Origin: Protula sp. h YS-2021
Taxonomy: Eukaryota; Annelida; Polychaeta; Sabellida; Serpulidae
Length of the DNA: 64,000 nt
Reading direction: 5' to 3'
Assembly: GCA_949752745.1 (NCBI GenBank)
Contig: OX457031.1
Location: 26,132,081-26,196,080 of the forward strand
The translations under genes and the position numbers were made by a program. Positions within the stretch are counted from its first letter, which is position 1; the number at the start of each line of letters is the position of its first letter. Shown in pieces: positions 45,791 to 59,242 of the stretch. The notes beneath the pieces were generated by a model. That model was not told where the DNA came from. It did not search any database and saw only the letters and a list, made by a program, of their open reading frames with translations.

Positions 45791-48228
45791 TAGTTGCGGT
45801 ATTCGAATAACTTACGTGATGTGGGTTATGAAATCTTACAAGAATGCAGTATATATCTCAAGGAATAATTTAGATTCCTAAGCGAGTGGTTGCCATAGTT
45901 CCTTTTGTCAACAAATCGGATGTTTGCATAATTTGTTGGAACTGAAGATCCGGTGGATTCGTTAATAACCTCAATCTGGTAAATCCACCCCGCCGCTAGA
46001 ATCGGACAGTGGATACTTATAGAACTCAGCTAGAGAATACAGACTGCAGATTGGACTCATTGGGAGAGAATGCAGAGTATTCTGATGCGCGCAGTGTGCT
46101 GCGAAATACAACTGGACGAGTCATAAGCCAGTGGAAGAGTGATGGACTGTCCGGTGGCTCTTAATGAAAGTAGTCCACGGAAAAATATTAGTAAAATAAT
46201 AAAAAACACTTGGATTTTTACTCTGTGTGACAGCTTGTTGTTGTTTTTTTTATTAGATTTTGCCACTGCTGTTGAATTTTCTCCTTACTTTTTCTTTAAT
46301 TTATTCTGAGAAATAGGTCGGTAAACTTGGTGCATAGTGTCCTGGAGTCACGCATCATATGGGCAACAGCAGTTTATAAACATATTACTTAATTGAAATC
46401 ATGCAATATTTATATCAAATGAACTTCCCTTGAGGTCGATTCAAATAAAATCTAAGCAAATAATAAAAAAAAATGATCTTTTTGGTCAATCTTAAGGTCC
46501 TTTGCTTTTTTTTTTTTTTTTTTTTTGAAAGAACTTAATTTTGATGGACAAAAGGACACTTGCCGTTTTAATTAGCCTTAAAAACTGTAACAGTTGTGAT
46601 GAACATTATATGACAAATTAAAAATTACCACTTTAAATTTTAAAATTTTATTGAATTGTTAGCACAAAAATTAAATCATTCACAACGCAAAAGGGATTCG
46701 GTGACATTCTTTTCGCTAACTTAAGAGAAATGAGTGAAGCGGTTTGGATCACAGAATACAGGCGCAACACGTGGGGAAGGGGGTCTGGGGTAGGGGGGGA
46801 GGTCTGGTAGACTCAACAGAAACACTCACTGCTGTAAAAACAGACAAAATCTATGCTGATTAAGTTGACCGAAATGTGTATAAAAATAACCCCTTTCTCG
46901 CAGAGATATCTCCGTTTCTAAATCAATTGCAAAGCTAATGATCTCCAGAGTGCAATGGAGCTTTGTACTAAGCTAGTAAATCAAGCAAATCGCCCTTTTA
47001 CCAGTCTTTATTGCCACCAGGCGGGTGTAATATACTATATGTCTCTGGGCTTCAGTGACTGACGTCACAAACTTTCTGACGTCAAGCTTTTTAATTTCAA
47101 TTAAGATACCCGCCTGTCCCATTTTCTGTTTTCATTGCCCTAAAATACATGCAGAAGAGTTCACCCTATCGAACCACATGAGTCCGCTGGTAATTTATTT
47201 CTAATTTCCCTAGTTTGACTACCTAATTCTCAGTTCTTGTTTTTCTGACTTCCTATTCTCATTATCTGCACAACACGTCTAATTTATTTCATTAATCTCA
47301 CTTCCATGATCCAACTTGCCTATAAATAAAATCACAGTTCACAGTACGAATGCTCAGACTGAAATCCTGTCAAATTTTTAAGGAATCAAAAATTGATAAA
47401 ATATCAATAAAATGCAAAAACTGCTTTCTTTCTCGACAACTTGTAGAAAAATTGGTGACATTCTTCGAAAGCTTTTTCCGAACGCATTTATAATTTCGTC
47501 ATTCATGCAACACGATTTTGAGGTTTTAACTTTTGACCCTGTTCCCCGTACATGTTGTACTTTTCAGAACTGGTAACCTGTTTTTTTTCTCTCCGGTTTC
47601 GAAGACGAAACCATGAGAACGTTTATTCTAATTTCCTTATTTTTAGTTCCTAATTCTAACGCAAATACTATTTGTGCCTCCCTATTTCGGACTTCCTAAT
47701 TATCATTTTCTGTTTCTCGCTTCTGAGTTCTCTCTTCAATAATCGGACGCTTACTTCCAGATTCTGATCTCCTAATATCGACGTTCTGCTTCCCATTTCC
47801 CAGTTATCACTCATAACTTCACAATTTGGCGAGGATATCAGTCATTATAATTGATGTAGGTAGTAATATATGTTTTTTGTTTGTTTTTTGTTTTTTTGTT
47901 TTTTTTTTGTTTCGTTTTGTGTGTGTGTGTGTGTTTGTTTTATTTTTGTTTAGTGAGCAGGGAAGCCATAAAACAAAACAAAAACAAAGAAAAAGACAAA
48001 CAAAAAAGTAAAAAAAAATAGCAAACAAACAAAAAAAAACAAAAAAAAACTTCAACAAAAAATGATTTGATTATTACTCTTTTGAAAATTAAAGTTTGTA
48101 ACTTTTCAAATTTTCAAAATAAATTAAAAGTAAAAAATTGGTAATCAGAATAAGATAGTGGGAATAGAAAATCGGAAGTGATAAGATCCAGATATAACAA
48201 AATCATATCACACAGAGTGCGTGTATGT
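45791..48228. other. Non-coding with pyrimidine-rich degenerate repeat and T/A foldback
   Basis: At 47190-47300 and 47620-47820 there are loose repeats of TTCCTAATTCTC-like words. At 47865-47955 a T/G-rich run faces an A-rich run at 47970-48058. Purine-rich words at 48120-48185 look like the inverse of the pyrimidine repeat. No gene seen. Confidence 0.5.
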
Positions 48229-49595
48229 ATATATACTGACCCAAAAAAAGAAAGTATCCAGACGTATAGCCGAAAAACTTTTTTTTATTTTTAAGAATAA
48301 AGTTTTCATATTTGTACAACTGATTTATTAAGCCATGATTATGTGTATGCCACTGTTTTTGAGAAATCAATTCAATAATCAGGTAGGTGCGAAACAATGT
48401 GATTGTTACCATAGGTACTGCCACAGTGTGTTTATGTTGGGGTGTAAGTACTGTTTATTGACTCGTACAGTTTGCTGAAAGATAGCCCCATGTTTGAACA
48501 ATTGACAATTTTGTTCCAAAACCACGGACAAAAATGCCACGGGTCTCTGAAGCAGAAGGGGAACGAGCATTAGGCATGTTGAGTGTAGGGGCATCCACGA
48601 GAGAGGTGGCCAGACGCTTTTGGCACACTCGAGCAACAATTAATCGTTTACGACGGCGCTACGACCGGAAGCACTACTGGTTGGTCGCCGGCTACCGGTT
48701 GGTATCGTGTATAACGCGTACCGACGTCAAAATCGCATTCACTGGGGCCGCAATCATAGCCAAGGAACGTGGAGACAACTGGCGACGTGTGATATTCAGC
48801 GATGAATCTCGATATCAACAGTATCGCGCAGAGGGCAGTGCACGAGTATACAGGCGCGTTGGAGAACGTTACACCACATCCAGCGTACGACAAGTTGATC
48901 GGTTTAGTAGTGACGTCGTTATGCTATGGGGCGCAATACGCTTTGGCTGGCGTTCGCAGCTCCTCGTTATTGATGGTAATCTGACGGCTAATCGCTACAT
49001 TGACGCCATATTAAGTGCTCAAGTTGTCCCCTATGTACAGCTGAATCCAGATGCTATTTTTATGCACGATGATGCACGTCCGCACGTCGCTCATGTGTGC
49101 CAGCATTACCTTATGGCAAACAACGTCCAGCTGCTTCTATGGTCGTCATATTCACCGGACCTTAATCCTTTTGAACATTTATGGGATCATCTGGATCACC
49201 AAATACGGGCCAGACAACCACCTCCGCGAAATCACGCAGGACTCCGCCAAGCACTTATTGGGGAGTCGCATCGTTATCCCCAATACAAGATCAACGCATT
49301 GGTGACGTCAGTGCCCAGAAGAATCCAAACTATGCTCAGTGCTAATGGTGGACATACGCCATATTGAGAAAAGGACAAAGTGGTGTTGTTCGTGTAAATG
49401 AAAATTGACACCCGTGTGATAATAAAGATGCTGTGATTGTGCACTTAACTGATCGAATTCATTGTTTTCCACGGTAACCTTCAGAACTGATGTTGGACTT
49501 TAATATGTGAAACTTTCATTTGGATTGATTGAGGAGTTTCAGAAATAATAGAGTTTAACTTTGATGGATACTTTCTTTTTTGGGTAGTATATATG
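48229..49595 (+). mobile_element. Tc1/mariner element 2
   Basis: Terminal inverted repeats of about 32 bp (left ...ACTGACCCAAAAAAAGAAAG, inner end GTATCCA; right the inverse with two one-base differences). TA-rich ends. It contains the transposase at 48534-49367. Confidence 0.88.
48534..49367 (+). CDS. Tc1/mariner transposase (DD34E) with internal deletion
   Basis: 277 residues, shorter than the ~340 usual. The first HTH (MLSVGASTREVARRF, ATINRLRRRY) is present. The region from RPRSGRPR through the second DNA-binding helix and the following linker is missing, replaced by about 30 unrelated residues before NWRRVIFSDESRY. Catalytic residues are complete: FSDESR, FMHDDARPH and NPFEHLWD, with 34-residue spacing. 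The C-terminus is normal (ANGGHTPY). The frame is open, so it may encode a protein with a weakened or altered DNA-binding region. It is a homologue of the broken copy at 41.7 kb. Confidence 0.9.
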   Translation: MPRVSEAEGERALGMLSVGASTREVARRFWHTRATINRLRRRYDRKHYWLVAGYRLVSCITRTDVKIAFTGAAIIAKERGDNWRRVIFSDESRYQQYRAEGSARVYRRVGERYTTSSVRQVDRFSSDVVMLWGAIRFGWRSQLLVIDGNLTANRYIDAILSAQVVPYVQLNPDAIFMHDDARPHVAHVCQHYLMANNVQLLLWSSYSPDLNPFEHLWDHLDHQIRARQPPPRNHAGLRQALIGESHRYPQYKINALVTSVPRRIQTMLSANGGHTPY

Positions 49596-51306
49596 TGTGT
49601 ACAGCGGCCATGTTTATTATGACGATGCCCACCATACGATGTTCGGTAACATGTGTGGCAAGAACGGACTTATCGTCTCAAATTACTATGACCCTGGGGG
49701 GAGTAGGGAAGGATGCGTCAAGAATGGATCACTAATTGAGCGCATGGGGTTTTTCAACCCTTCTTCTCTAACTCTACTCATCACATCCCCTATCTGTCAC
49801 ACATTTCACAGATATAATTCATCATGTATTGTGATTGTGTCAAACTATGATCAATGCGATCAAAGTGTAGAGGTTGGAGCCTATAAAAAACATCCTGAAT
49901 CCAAGATGCTCCTGGTTTCCGAACGGAGTGTGTAACACATATAACCACTGTTTTTATAACATCATACATTTGTTTAAGTCATTCGAAAAGAATATTACTT
50001 CAATATTTTTGCACCAAAAGGCATCAATATTAACAATTGAAACATGGGAAATTAGCTTAAGTTACGAGTTCTACTGTAGTGTACCTGGGTGCTCAAAGCA
50101 AAGCTTAAACATAACAATGATTACTAAATTAAACATAAAAGAGTATACTACAATTACAAAAAATATCATGAATCTATTTTATTTTTATTTCTTTATCGCT
50201 TTATTTATTTATTTATTTGGTTGAACTTTCGGATTGATAATGTTCTGAAGGACCTAAATTTATACCCGTACTTAGTGAGATAGACTAATTCTGTTATATA
50301 GCGAGACAGAATAATTCTGAAACATCCCAAAAATATGTTGGTTTTCGATCTTAAATCGCAAAAATGTCTGCACATAATCTCCCAGCAAGAGCAAAGGACG
50401 AATTGATCCCGTTACTGATGCAATGATAAAATTACGAGTTTTTCTTCCTCCTCCAATAAGAGCACTTTAGAATCCATTTTATTCCGACTCATCACAATTC
50501 AAGCTGTTTTGCCAATTCAAAGTATTGCCGTTAAAAAGGTGGGAGTGCCATCAAAATGTGTATGTTTTCTTTATTTGAATAAATCGTGCAAGAAAGATCT
50601 GACGCAAAGTCAGGGAATGACAATACTAATTATGACAGAATATGTCACGGACTTTCTTTTTCATTTTGGACATTTCATTTTGGACATTTCAGTCCTTTTA
50701 AACTCAAGCTGTTTTTTTAGTGATTAACAAAACATCAGATTTCCTCGCAGATAAAAAAATAAAATAAACCTTCGGTAAATGCCAGTATAATCCAACTAAA
50801 AAGTGATGCAAAGAGAAATTGAAAAGTGACGTCATTTTTGCACATGTCATGCCAGGCACTCTGTCCTTTATAACGCAACCATTTTTAGAGATGGCCCCAT
50901 ACTTCTCAAGCAGTCATTGAAAATATGATCACGTTTGTGTAAATATTTATATAAGTTTTCTTAGGCAGGTTTATTTGCCACTATAATGATAGCGATCGTC
51001 TGAGCTAAGAGCATCCTCCGTAGGGACCAACCAAAAGAGGTCTTATTGTAGAGGTTAACCTTTTTAGGAGACCTTTTTATTAATGTAGTGAATGCCGGGG
51101 AGGCGGGGAGGGCCACTTTGTACCATATGTGTTACCATGCGTGTCAAAAAAAGGGAAAGGGGGGATTTCGGAAAAAGGGAGGGGTAATTTCGAGGTCAGA
51201 TGCGCATGGTAACCAATTTGTTCGCTGGTGCCCCCTTCCGGCCCCCGCCCCCCTTCCCGCTAAGAGCGAATGACCATACCACCAAAGTGGTGTAAATTTC
51301 GCATTG
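49596..51306. other. Non-coding, no gene seen
   Basis: Frames up to about 115 codons (49597-49935, 49874-50224) have no family resemblance. A G-rich patch lies at 51090-51190. Confidence 0.5.
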
Positions 51307-52043
51307 CCCATTAAACACTGAGGCGTTCGATCAAAGCTGGATGGACCTCGCACCAGACGTCGGATCAACGTTGAATTTTGGTTGATTATGTAGGTCGAAA
51401 GAACATCTACCTACCGACGTTGGATGGACTTCGATCATCCGATATCTAATCAACGTTAAAAAAGGTTACACATGGAAGTCGTCTATTTCCCGACCCTGTA
51501 TAGATGTCGGAAGGGCGATGTTGTGTGGAAAATTTATTCAAGAATCACTATTAGGCAGTGCCAAGCATAAGGTGTATTTGTCACCTCTTCGTCCAAGTAC
51601 CCCCACACTTTGGTGATCCGGTAGTGCGGGATATGTATCAAGTCAATTTTAGCGAATATTTTTTTCATAAGAAGACGGGAAAATCTTGAGCGCGCCTCAC
51701 ATTCCCACATTGTATGCCTTGGTTTTGGTCTATTTTCAAAGCTATCTGCCATGACTTCCATTTCCAGTGAGGAATAACATACGGTTGGTGTTTGGTTATC
51801 ACCCAAACGGCTCTACAATGTCAATTATTCGATGCCTATAAAAAGACTGACGCCTAGTAAACGTTTAGCCTAAGCCGGTGAATAGAAAGTGGAGCAACGT
51901 CTGAACGTCTATTTAACGGTTATCCCAAGTTTAGCCAAAGACCAGTCACACCAAATTACAACCGATATTCAATTTTGCCGTTTTGTAGGTTCGATGTGGC
52001 AATCCTAAATCAACTTTGGATCGGCGTGAGAGCGTTTATTGGG
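51307..52043. mobile_element. MITE-like CCCAGTAAAC family, copy 7
   Basis: Ends CCCATTAAACACTGAGGC and GAGCGTTTATTGGG. The central block (about 51590-51800) is the inverse of that in copy 3. Confidence 0.65.
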
Positions 52044-53548
52044 TGGCCTTATTGTACAGTGGTCTTGTCTTGAGGTTTCACTGCATTTGCAAATTTTATA
52101 AATATAAAGTAATAACAAGACCCTGTGGGATTCCTTTCCATAGCGGTGTGCTGTCAAGGCAAACATATAATTTGATTAAGACAACTATGAACTGCAATAA
52201 AACAAAGGAAATATGATCACCAGCGGGGCTGAACTAAAGTGGTCTGATTTTCGAGGTGGTCCATTTGTTGCAATTCAAGGCTCACATCACAAGACCATAG
52301 CATACTGGTTCAAAATGTGAGGTGGTTCTATTGAGGGGTGGTCTCCCCCTCCCCCGCCCCCTGCAGTTATGCTGTCAGAGCAGCAAATTACAGCGATCAA
52401 GCTAACTTTCGCTCACTTGAGCGAATAAGATGCTCCGCTAACTTTGAATGATAACATGTGAACAAAATGCCATATCGCATTTAATACTACAAACAGAATT
52501 CCTGGCATATATGTGAGAAATGTTATTGGGATTAAAGGGAAATGCGGATCTCACCTACAATTGACATTTTCTTCATACTTTCACAGTTTAATGCTTTGAG
52601 GGTATACATTCAAAAATTGAAAAGAAAAAGGGGGGTCACCGATGTTATAAGAGAAATAAAGACACTGAAAGGTCGCGTACTTTTACTATAATAGAAACCA
52701 TTGGGAAAACCATGAAATTTCAAGCAAAATGCAAAAATTCACACATAATCACAATTGACAATTGCCTCATTTTCTCCCTGTTTGAAGAACACGTCATACG
52801 AAATGTTTTAAGCAAATAAAAAATATATGTCACCGTATCAAGAGAATTATACAATCACTTTGACAAAATTCCATTGACCCAATGGTTAAATGATGAAAAC
52901 AGTGTAATATGATTTTAATGGGCAAGATATCAACAGAGGCCCTTCTAGGAATAAAAGATCAACACAGATCATTTCTGGATACGGCCCTATTTGTCTTTGA
53001 AAAGAATTTTTCGATCCAGATGGATTTAGTAGCTATTTATACTGTGTGAACGCAGATTCAGTCATATTCAATGTTATGCGCATTTCGGTCGCTAGATGGC
53101 GCAGAGATACCCGCATTTCCCTTTAAATCCTGCAGTTAGCACGGCCAATCATGAGAAAAAAAACAGAGAATTACCAGATGTTAAAAGAATGAAAAAACAT
53201 GAGTTAAAAATAGAGAGGGAGATATTACAAACCATAAAGTTTTCTTTCCAGATTTTATCCTTTTTTCACTTTAAATTTTAGCCTGTGAGGGCAAATGCAA
53301 TTGTCCTCTGTTCACACAAGAAACTGCTCTACTTTAAGAGAAATGTCAGCCATAATTTTACTTACTCCAAATTCGCTCAATATTTACATCATTACCATTG
53401 CTCACAGCCACACACATTTAAAGAATATTGCTTTGGAGGAGGTTTTCCACGCTGCAACAAAATTACTGAACTACTAAAATAATTGGATTATAAACATTTA
53501 TAAAGATTGTCGCGGTAGGAGTGAGGCTTAACTGGACCCGCTGCCTTT
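52044..53548. other. Non-coding with GGTGGTC-type repeat words
   Basis: CAGTGGTCTTGTCTTGAGG (about 52058) and AAGTGGTCTGATTTTCGAGG (about 52236) match the repeat at 38.1, 40.35 and 59.25 kb. The rest is AT-rich with no gene seen. Confidence 0.5.
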
Positions 53549-54045
53549 CCCAGTAGGCGTTCCAACGTTGATCATGGTTGATTGTCAGGTTGTGACATCC
53601 ATCCAACCAAACAGCAACATTAACTCTAGTTGTGATTTGGTTGTGGTTGGTTACGGCCATATACGAGCGTCTAATCAACGTCTTTGAAACGTCGTTGAAT
53701 AGACGTTTAATAGGCATCGTGGTCCAGGTGCTGCTTTTGGTCGGAACCAAAACGCCACTTTATTTTCAACGTCTTTGGTATAGTGCTGAATAGGTGTTGG
53801 AATTTCAAAGTTACGCGGACGGCGTGGAATCCAGGTGATATAGACATCGGGGTCACAACCAAAAAACAACAACAACAACAACAACAACAACATCATCCAT
53901 GGCAGACTGCTTAAAAAGATTGACCAGAATGACGACATGACCTAACGCGATATTTTTATCTCAGCTGCTATGTTGGAAAATATTCATGAAATATCACTTC
54001 ATAAACATCGTGTGTTACCGGACCACACAAGGGTGGAGCTACTTT
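53549..54045. mobile_element. MITE-like CCCAGTAAAC family, copy 8 (right end unclear)
   Basis: Left end CCCAGTAGGCGTTCCAACG, then TAATCAACGTCTTTG and GTTGAATAGACGTTT. Later a TATTCATGAAATATCAC and GTTACCGGACCAC block. A short (ACA)n run lies at 53860-53892. Confidence 0.5.
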
Positions 54046-56520
54046 TTATGGGATTTGAATTTGATCCCATTCAGCGGGCCCGCTCCGTAGTCCCCCGAGT
54101 GTTTGTCCCTCCTATCTCCCCCTCCCCCTCCCCACATCCCACACGCTCTGGATTAGTTTCCCCTTAAAGCGCCATATATCATATATTCTGGAAATAACTG
54201 GATCCTCTTATACAGAGGTTTTTTGCTTAAAATATTTTCAATTTTTTTATTATTTTGTATTACGTTAAATCTGCTACCAAATAAACCAATATCTACCTTA
54301 TCCAATTTTGTTCTGCTTATTTCTGACCAGAGAGTTTAAAAATTTGCCAATTTGTAAACGTCATTTCTGTTAGGCACGTTTGTACTGTCTGAAATTCTTT
54401 ATTTGAAATGCATGTTTCATTCTGATTTTTTTTTAGGATTTGAAAAATTGCAGGCAAGACTAATCTCCACTAGGACCCCTAAATAGCTTAAGAAAGACCA
54501 AGAACGAGTAACCAAATACCTTAGAATATTTGCACCGGGATGGCAGTTTTCTGCAGAGCCATATTCCGCAGGACAATGTTGAAATGTTTCTGTTTTTTTT
54601 TTTTTCGTTGCATCAATAAAGAACAAATCCATTCAAGTAACCATTAGCTGCAAATGACATTCATAAACACAATATAAATAAATTAATATCCATACTTACC
54701 AATGGTTTGTAAAACATTTATTTATTTATTACACAGGAACCAATTTCATTTTCAATTGGTTTTATCAATCTGATAATGTCAGTTGTAAGCTCTATTTCAA
54801 ACCGTTCAACATAATTAGACTTAAACAGCAAATACATATATTCCTCAATCTCTGTTTTTAATGTAAACCCCGTGATTCGTGTCCTAAGATTTAGAACTGA
54901 GTTTCTAGACCTGGTGATACAGAGAAGCCAATGAAATCCCGGGAATAGTTTCCAACCAGTTCTAACTTTGCCACAAACTGTCCGTGATATTTTTGAAGTT
55001 ATAACAAGCGACAAAGTAACAAGTTTATCCCATTTGTGTCATCTTTTTAGCTTGATCAAAATCCACTTTTCCTACAGACAAGACAACATATAGCCGTTGA
55101 CGCACGCGCCGCTGTGCTTTTTTTTCTGTAAATATATCATAGAAAGATCCATACCAAGGCTTGGTTATCGTTAACATTAGTTTGCCCCAAGTCATGTATT
55201 TTGTTAATGGTATCGAACTCGACATAGAGGCACCCTATTTCGTTCTTGAATAACATAGTTACAGAGTTACTAGTCTAAGAGCACTGGTGCTGTAGTACGA
55301 AGCAGCCTCTCCTTCGCTACTCAGCATCATAATAAAGTGGCACTCCAATGGGGCATCGCAGTAATAATTTTATTATCTCTGCTTTTTTTAAAAGACCAAT
55401 TCAATGAAAGTGTTTGCTTATTTGATAACAAGAGAAACAGCGTGAGTTCATCTGAAAAAAGTATGGAATAAAATGTAACTCATTTATGGGCCAGGTGGCT
55501 GGGAGAAGCTCTGGAAAACAGATGGCCAAGTCATATGGGGCAAGAAACGCAGAGGCATTTACCATATGTTTAAGAAGTAATCGTCTATAGTTAATGCAAG
55601 AAAAGTGGCTATTTTCGAATCCAGAAACATTGGTACTTAATAAGCACTTTTAAAATGGATAAGGTTTAAATATCGCTGTTCTTACTTCTTTAACTGTGAA
55701 TACCAGAGCTTTAAAATTTTTTCTTTTCTTTTATTTTGTCTGACGCATGATCTTAGAAACCTAAACCCTGTATTGGTGTCCTCTCAACAACTGGTTACTT
55801 CGTTGCAAGCTAAATCTGACAAGAGTATATATATGAAAAAAAATTAATCTGAAGTAATAATTGATACTCGGAGCAAGCTTAGTGGTTCAGATCTCTAAGC
55901 ACTAGAAGATACTCATGGGAGTTACTACTTCGACAGGCAATGAATTATTTAAAATCCTGGTTACAGTCTGTAAGGTTTTCATTGAATGCGTCGGGATTTT
56001 CTGAATCATTACCGCTGGTCGTGGTCTACTGGTTTGTACAATTTACTCCTATCTGCGCCGAACACGTGGCGAGATGTACTTTCTCCAGAGCGAATCCTTA
56101 ATTTTGTTAGTAACAAGATGTATAAAAATGAAACAGGGAGAAATCTTTTTCCCTGTGGCACAAGATGGGCAAAACGTATTGTCTTTTGCTGCAACCTAAA
56201 CACAGAAAAATCACAGAAACCGCACCAAAAAAAGTATTGAAAACGTCCCAAAATCCTCGGTTTAATATAAACCTTGAAAACGTTTTCACTTGGAATTATT
56301 TTGCTTATTATAACCACTTTCTATTGCCACTGTGCTATACACTTAAAATATAAAGAGTTTCTTGATAGTTAGAAATTGATTTGAAATTGAAAACTAAACA
56401 AATTTCCGAGGATTCCCAACTCCAAATCACTGTTTGTACGAACAACAAAAACGATCTTATGATGCCCCTCCCCCTCCCCTACATAACATCCGAGGGATCT
56501 GCCATGGCTATCGATTCCGG
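54046..56520. other. AT-rich non-coding stretch
   Basis: No frame with family resemblance on either strand. Confidence 0.55.
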
Positions 56521-56806
56521 TAAGCGATAACACGAGGAGGTTGTATGCTTGTGACTGCTATCCAATTTGAAATCGATTTGCACTAAAGACGTTGATTAGG
56601 AGTCGAAGGAAGTAGTGTTTTGGTTGCGACCAAAAGCGACATTTAAACAATGTTGCTTACCCAACGTTTGTTCAACGTTTTGCCACAGACGTTGATTTAT
56701 GACCGCGGCCAAACACAACCAAATTACAGCAAGAGTTAATGTTGTTTGTTTGGTCGGTCGCAACCTCAAATCGACTTTTGATCGACGTTGAGTAAGACAA
56801 ATGTTC

Positions 56807-56809
<3 letters not shown>
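56520..56809. mobile_element. MITE-like CCCAGTAAAC family, copy 9 (3' part)
   Basis: Aligns by eye with 43673-43999: AAGCGATAACA, AGACGTTGATTAG, a CAATGTTGCTTACCCAACG word and a final AATGTTCACC. It abuts a (CT)n run. Confidence 0.55.
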
Positions 56810-56810
<1 letters not shown>

Positions 56811-56891
<81 letters not shown>

Positions 56892-56916
56892 CTTTCTCTC
56901 TCTCTCTCTTTCTCTC
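56811..56916. repeat. (CT)n microsatellite
   Basis: About 105 bases of CT, almost pure. It starts exactly at the eroded end of the preceding MITE-like copy. Confidence 0.97.
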
Positions 56917-57524
56917 AGTGGTATTCTCACATAGGACCAAGTGAACTAAGCTAAAAGGTCCCATTTCGGGGAAAATCAGAGTCACGGGTTGGTCCCAAAC
57001 GCGGTCCACTGTGCTCATATCGAAGAACTGCACTTTTCAACCCACCCATCTCTTCCCTTTACACATTCGGCATTCGTAAATGCTTTGAGCAAAAGATAAA
57101 AAACTTCCCATACGCAATGAACTATCCTTGGTAGCTTGGTGTGGCAGTAACCGCTTGTTTGTTTATAGATTAAACAGAAGTTTTACAAACTTGTTAATGT
57201 TTTATTCACGTTTCTCAACACTTAACGGTTCAACACCAACGCCAGTTATGTTCGTACAACCATCTGTTAATCTGGAAATGTTTTTACAATATATCAAATA
57301 AAAATGAACATTTTACCACTTTTTTTCTCCATCGGAATATCTCCACTGAATGGCCTCACATCTTAAGGATTGGCACTTTTGAAGGCCGATCCCCATTAAA
57401 TCTTTATTTCTCACACTTTTATTTTTTTTCTCATCTGAGCAAAGCGATGCTGGTGTCAAGTTATTTGCCATTCACTTTACGTCTGTTATTTTTCCCCGAA
57501 GAAATAAATAGATCTTCTTCTATT
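56917..57524. other. Non-coding, no gene seen
   Basis: AT-rich with no repeat unit or frame recognised. Confidence 0.5.
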
Positions 57525-58158
57525 CCCAGTAAACGTTCCTACGTCAAACCAAAGTAGATTTGAGGTTTGTGACGTCGACTTCACCAAATCGCAACAGCAT
57601 GTCTGGTTTCATTTGACTTTGATTGGTCGTAACCATACATCAACGTCTAATCAACGTCTTTGCCAAAGCGCTGAATAGACACTGAATAAGCAACGTTGTT
57701 TAAACGTTACTTTCGGTCCGCAATCAAACCCCAGTTCATCAGAGTCTAATCGCTGTCTTTGGTGCAACGTTGAATAGACGTAGGAAAATGGACCTGATTA
57801 TATTTTTCCTGCGTCTGTACAACATCGACAGACAGATGTTGTTTCTACTTCCATTTCGACCTAGTCGCAACGTTAATTAGACATGGGATAATCGACGTCT
57901 ATCCGACCTCGCATGTAGATGTTGTTTTTATTTCCATAATCAACTAAACCCCGGTGATGAACCGTTGCTGTGACGTCTATCCAACGGTAATGCACTGTCA
58001 CAGAAGCTTAGAGAAAGTGGGGTTCTGGCTGCGATCACGAAACAAATTTACACTATGTCAAAGACGTATATTAGACGTTGATCGAATCAACCAAATTACT
58101 ACCAGATCTGATTGCAATGTCAAATCGACATTGGACGAATGCCAGAATGTTTACTAAG
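57525..58158. mobile_element. MITE-like CCCAGTAAAC family, copy 10
   Basis: Left end CCCAGTAAACGTTCCTACG; right end CCAGAATGTTTACTAAG. Interior words include CATCAACGTCTAATCAACG and GAATAGACG. Confidence 0.68.
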
Positions 58159-59242
58159 CCAGTTGCTAACAAATTCGCCTACAGGAACTGGAAGTTGTTG
58201 CTTCGATGGGGTAGCCGCTAGGCGCCTCTGTAGCCTTTCTCCCCAGCCTTCGCATCAGTGAGTTTCCTAAATAACGATATCTCTGTTTTATTGTCAGCTT
58301 CAAAAACAGAGCAGCCAGGTCTTTTTGACACTCAGATGAAAGATTTCTTTTTCTTTTTTTTTCCTTTTGCAAGATAAATTTGGAAAATAGAACCTGTTAA
58401 CCACAACCGCCTACGACATACTTCAAAGGGAGATCCCGGTGGGCAGAAATAACCTGAATATGTCAGGGCGTCCTACACCAAAACTCAATCAGATCTCAAG
58501 CGCCTAGCTCCCATAGAGCACCTTCAAGTCCACTCCAGCGTTGCAACGCCGCCGTTTTTTGTTTTTGTTTTTTGTTTTTTGTTTTTTTTTTTTAAATCGT
58601 TTTTTTTTCTACTTTGCATTTTGCATCAATCCTTTCTCAGCCTTTCAACCATTGGGAGATGAAAGAAGAGTAAGGGTTGACAAAACTTAAGTTAAAAGTA
58701 ACAGAACTAATTGTAAGCTAGATGGAGAGAACATTTGGAAATATGACTTTTTTAACTAATTGTCCAATTTCCAGGGCACTACTTTATATTCATGTATAGG
58801 CGAACCTACAGAAAACTAATTTTGTTCTGTTTTATGTTTCTGTTGACTGACATTATGGATAGTTGTCAACCATAAACAGAGCTGTAAGTAATTAACCTAG
58901 TCGGTAAAAAATATTGTTATATTTATACAATTTTGTTGCTTGACACCTGACACCTGACACTGAATTTATATAAAAGAGAATTTTAGATATCTTGAAATCA
59001 ATTTTAGATATCTAAAATAAATCAATTACTGATATATAAAATTCGGTTATAAATGTGAAAATGATATTCCGTAGCGTGACAACAATAATAGCATAATAGC
59101 AAGGTGAGACCAGGTTTGGCTTGTCCTGGAACCAGGATATACTGCTGTGAAAAGTGCAGTATTTTGAGATAAAATAAACCATAACCCCGATATACTATCG
59201 AACTTCTTTAGAATCAGAATGAAACAGAACTAGCTGAATAAA
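58159..59242. other. Non-coding, no gene seen
   Basis: T-rich runs at 58553-58610 and an 18-base perfect palindrome around AGATATCT at 59001-59018. Nothing else recognised. Confidence 0.5.

Noticed and set aside
49597..49935. 112-codon frame after Tc1 element 2
   Set aside because: No family resemblance and it begins at the TIR edge.
56596..57033. 145-codon frame with an Arg-Glu repeat
   Set aside because: Most of it is the (CT)n microsatellite read on the minus strand.
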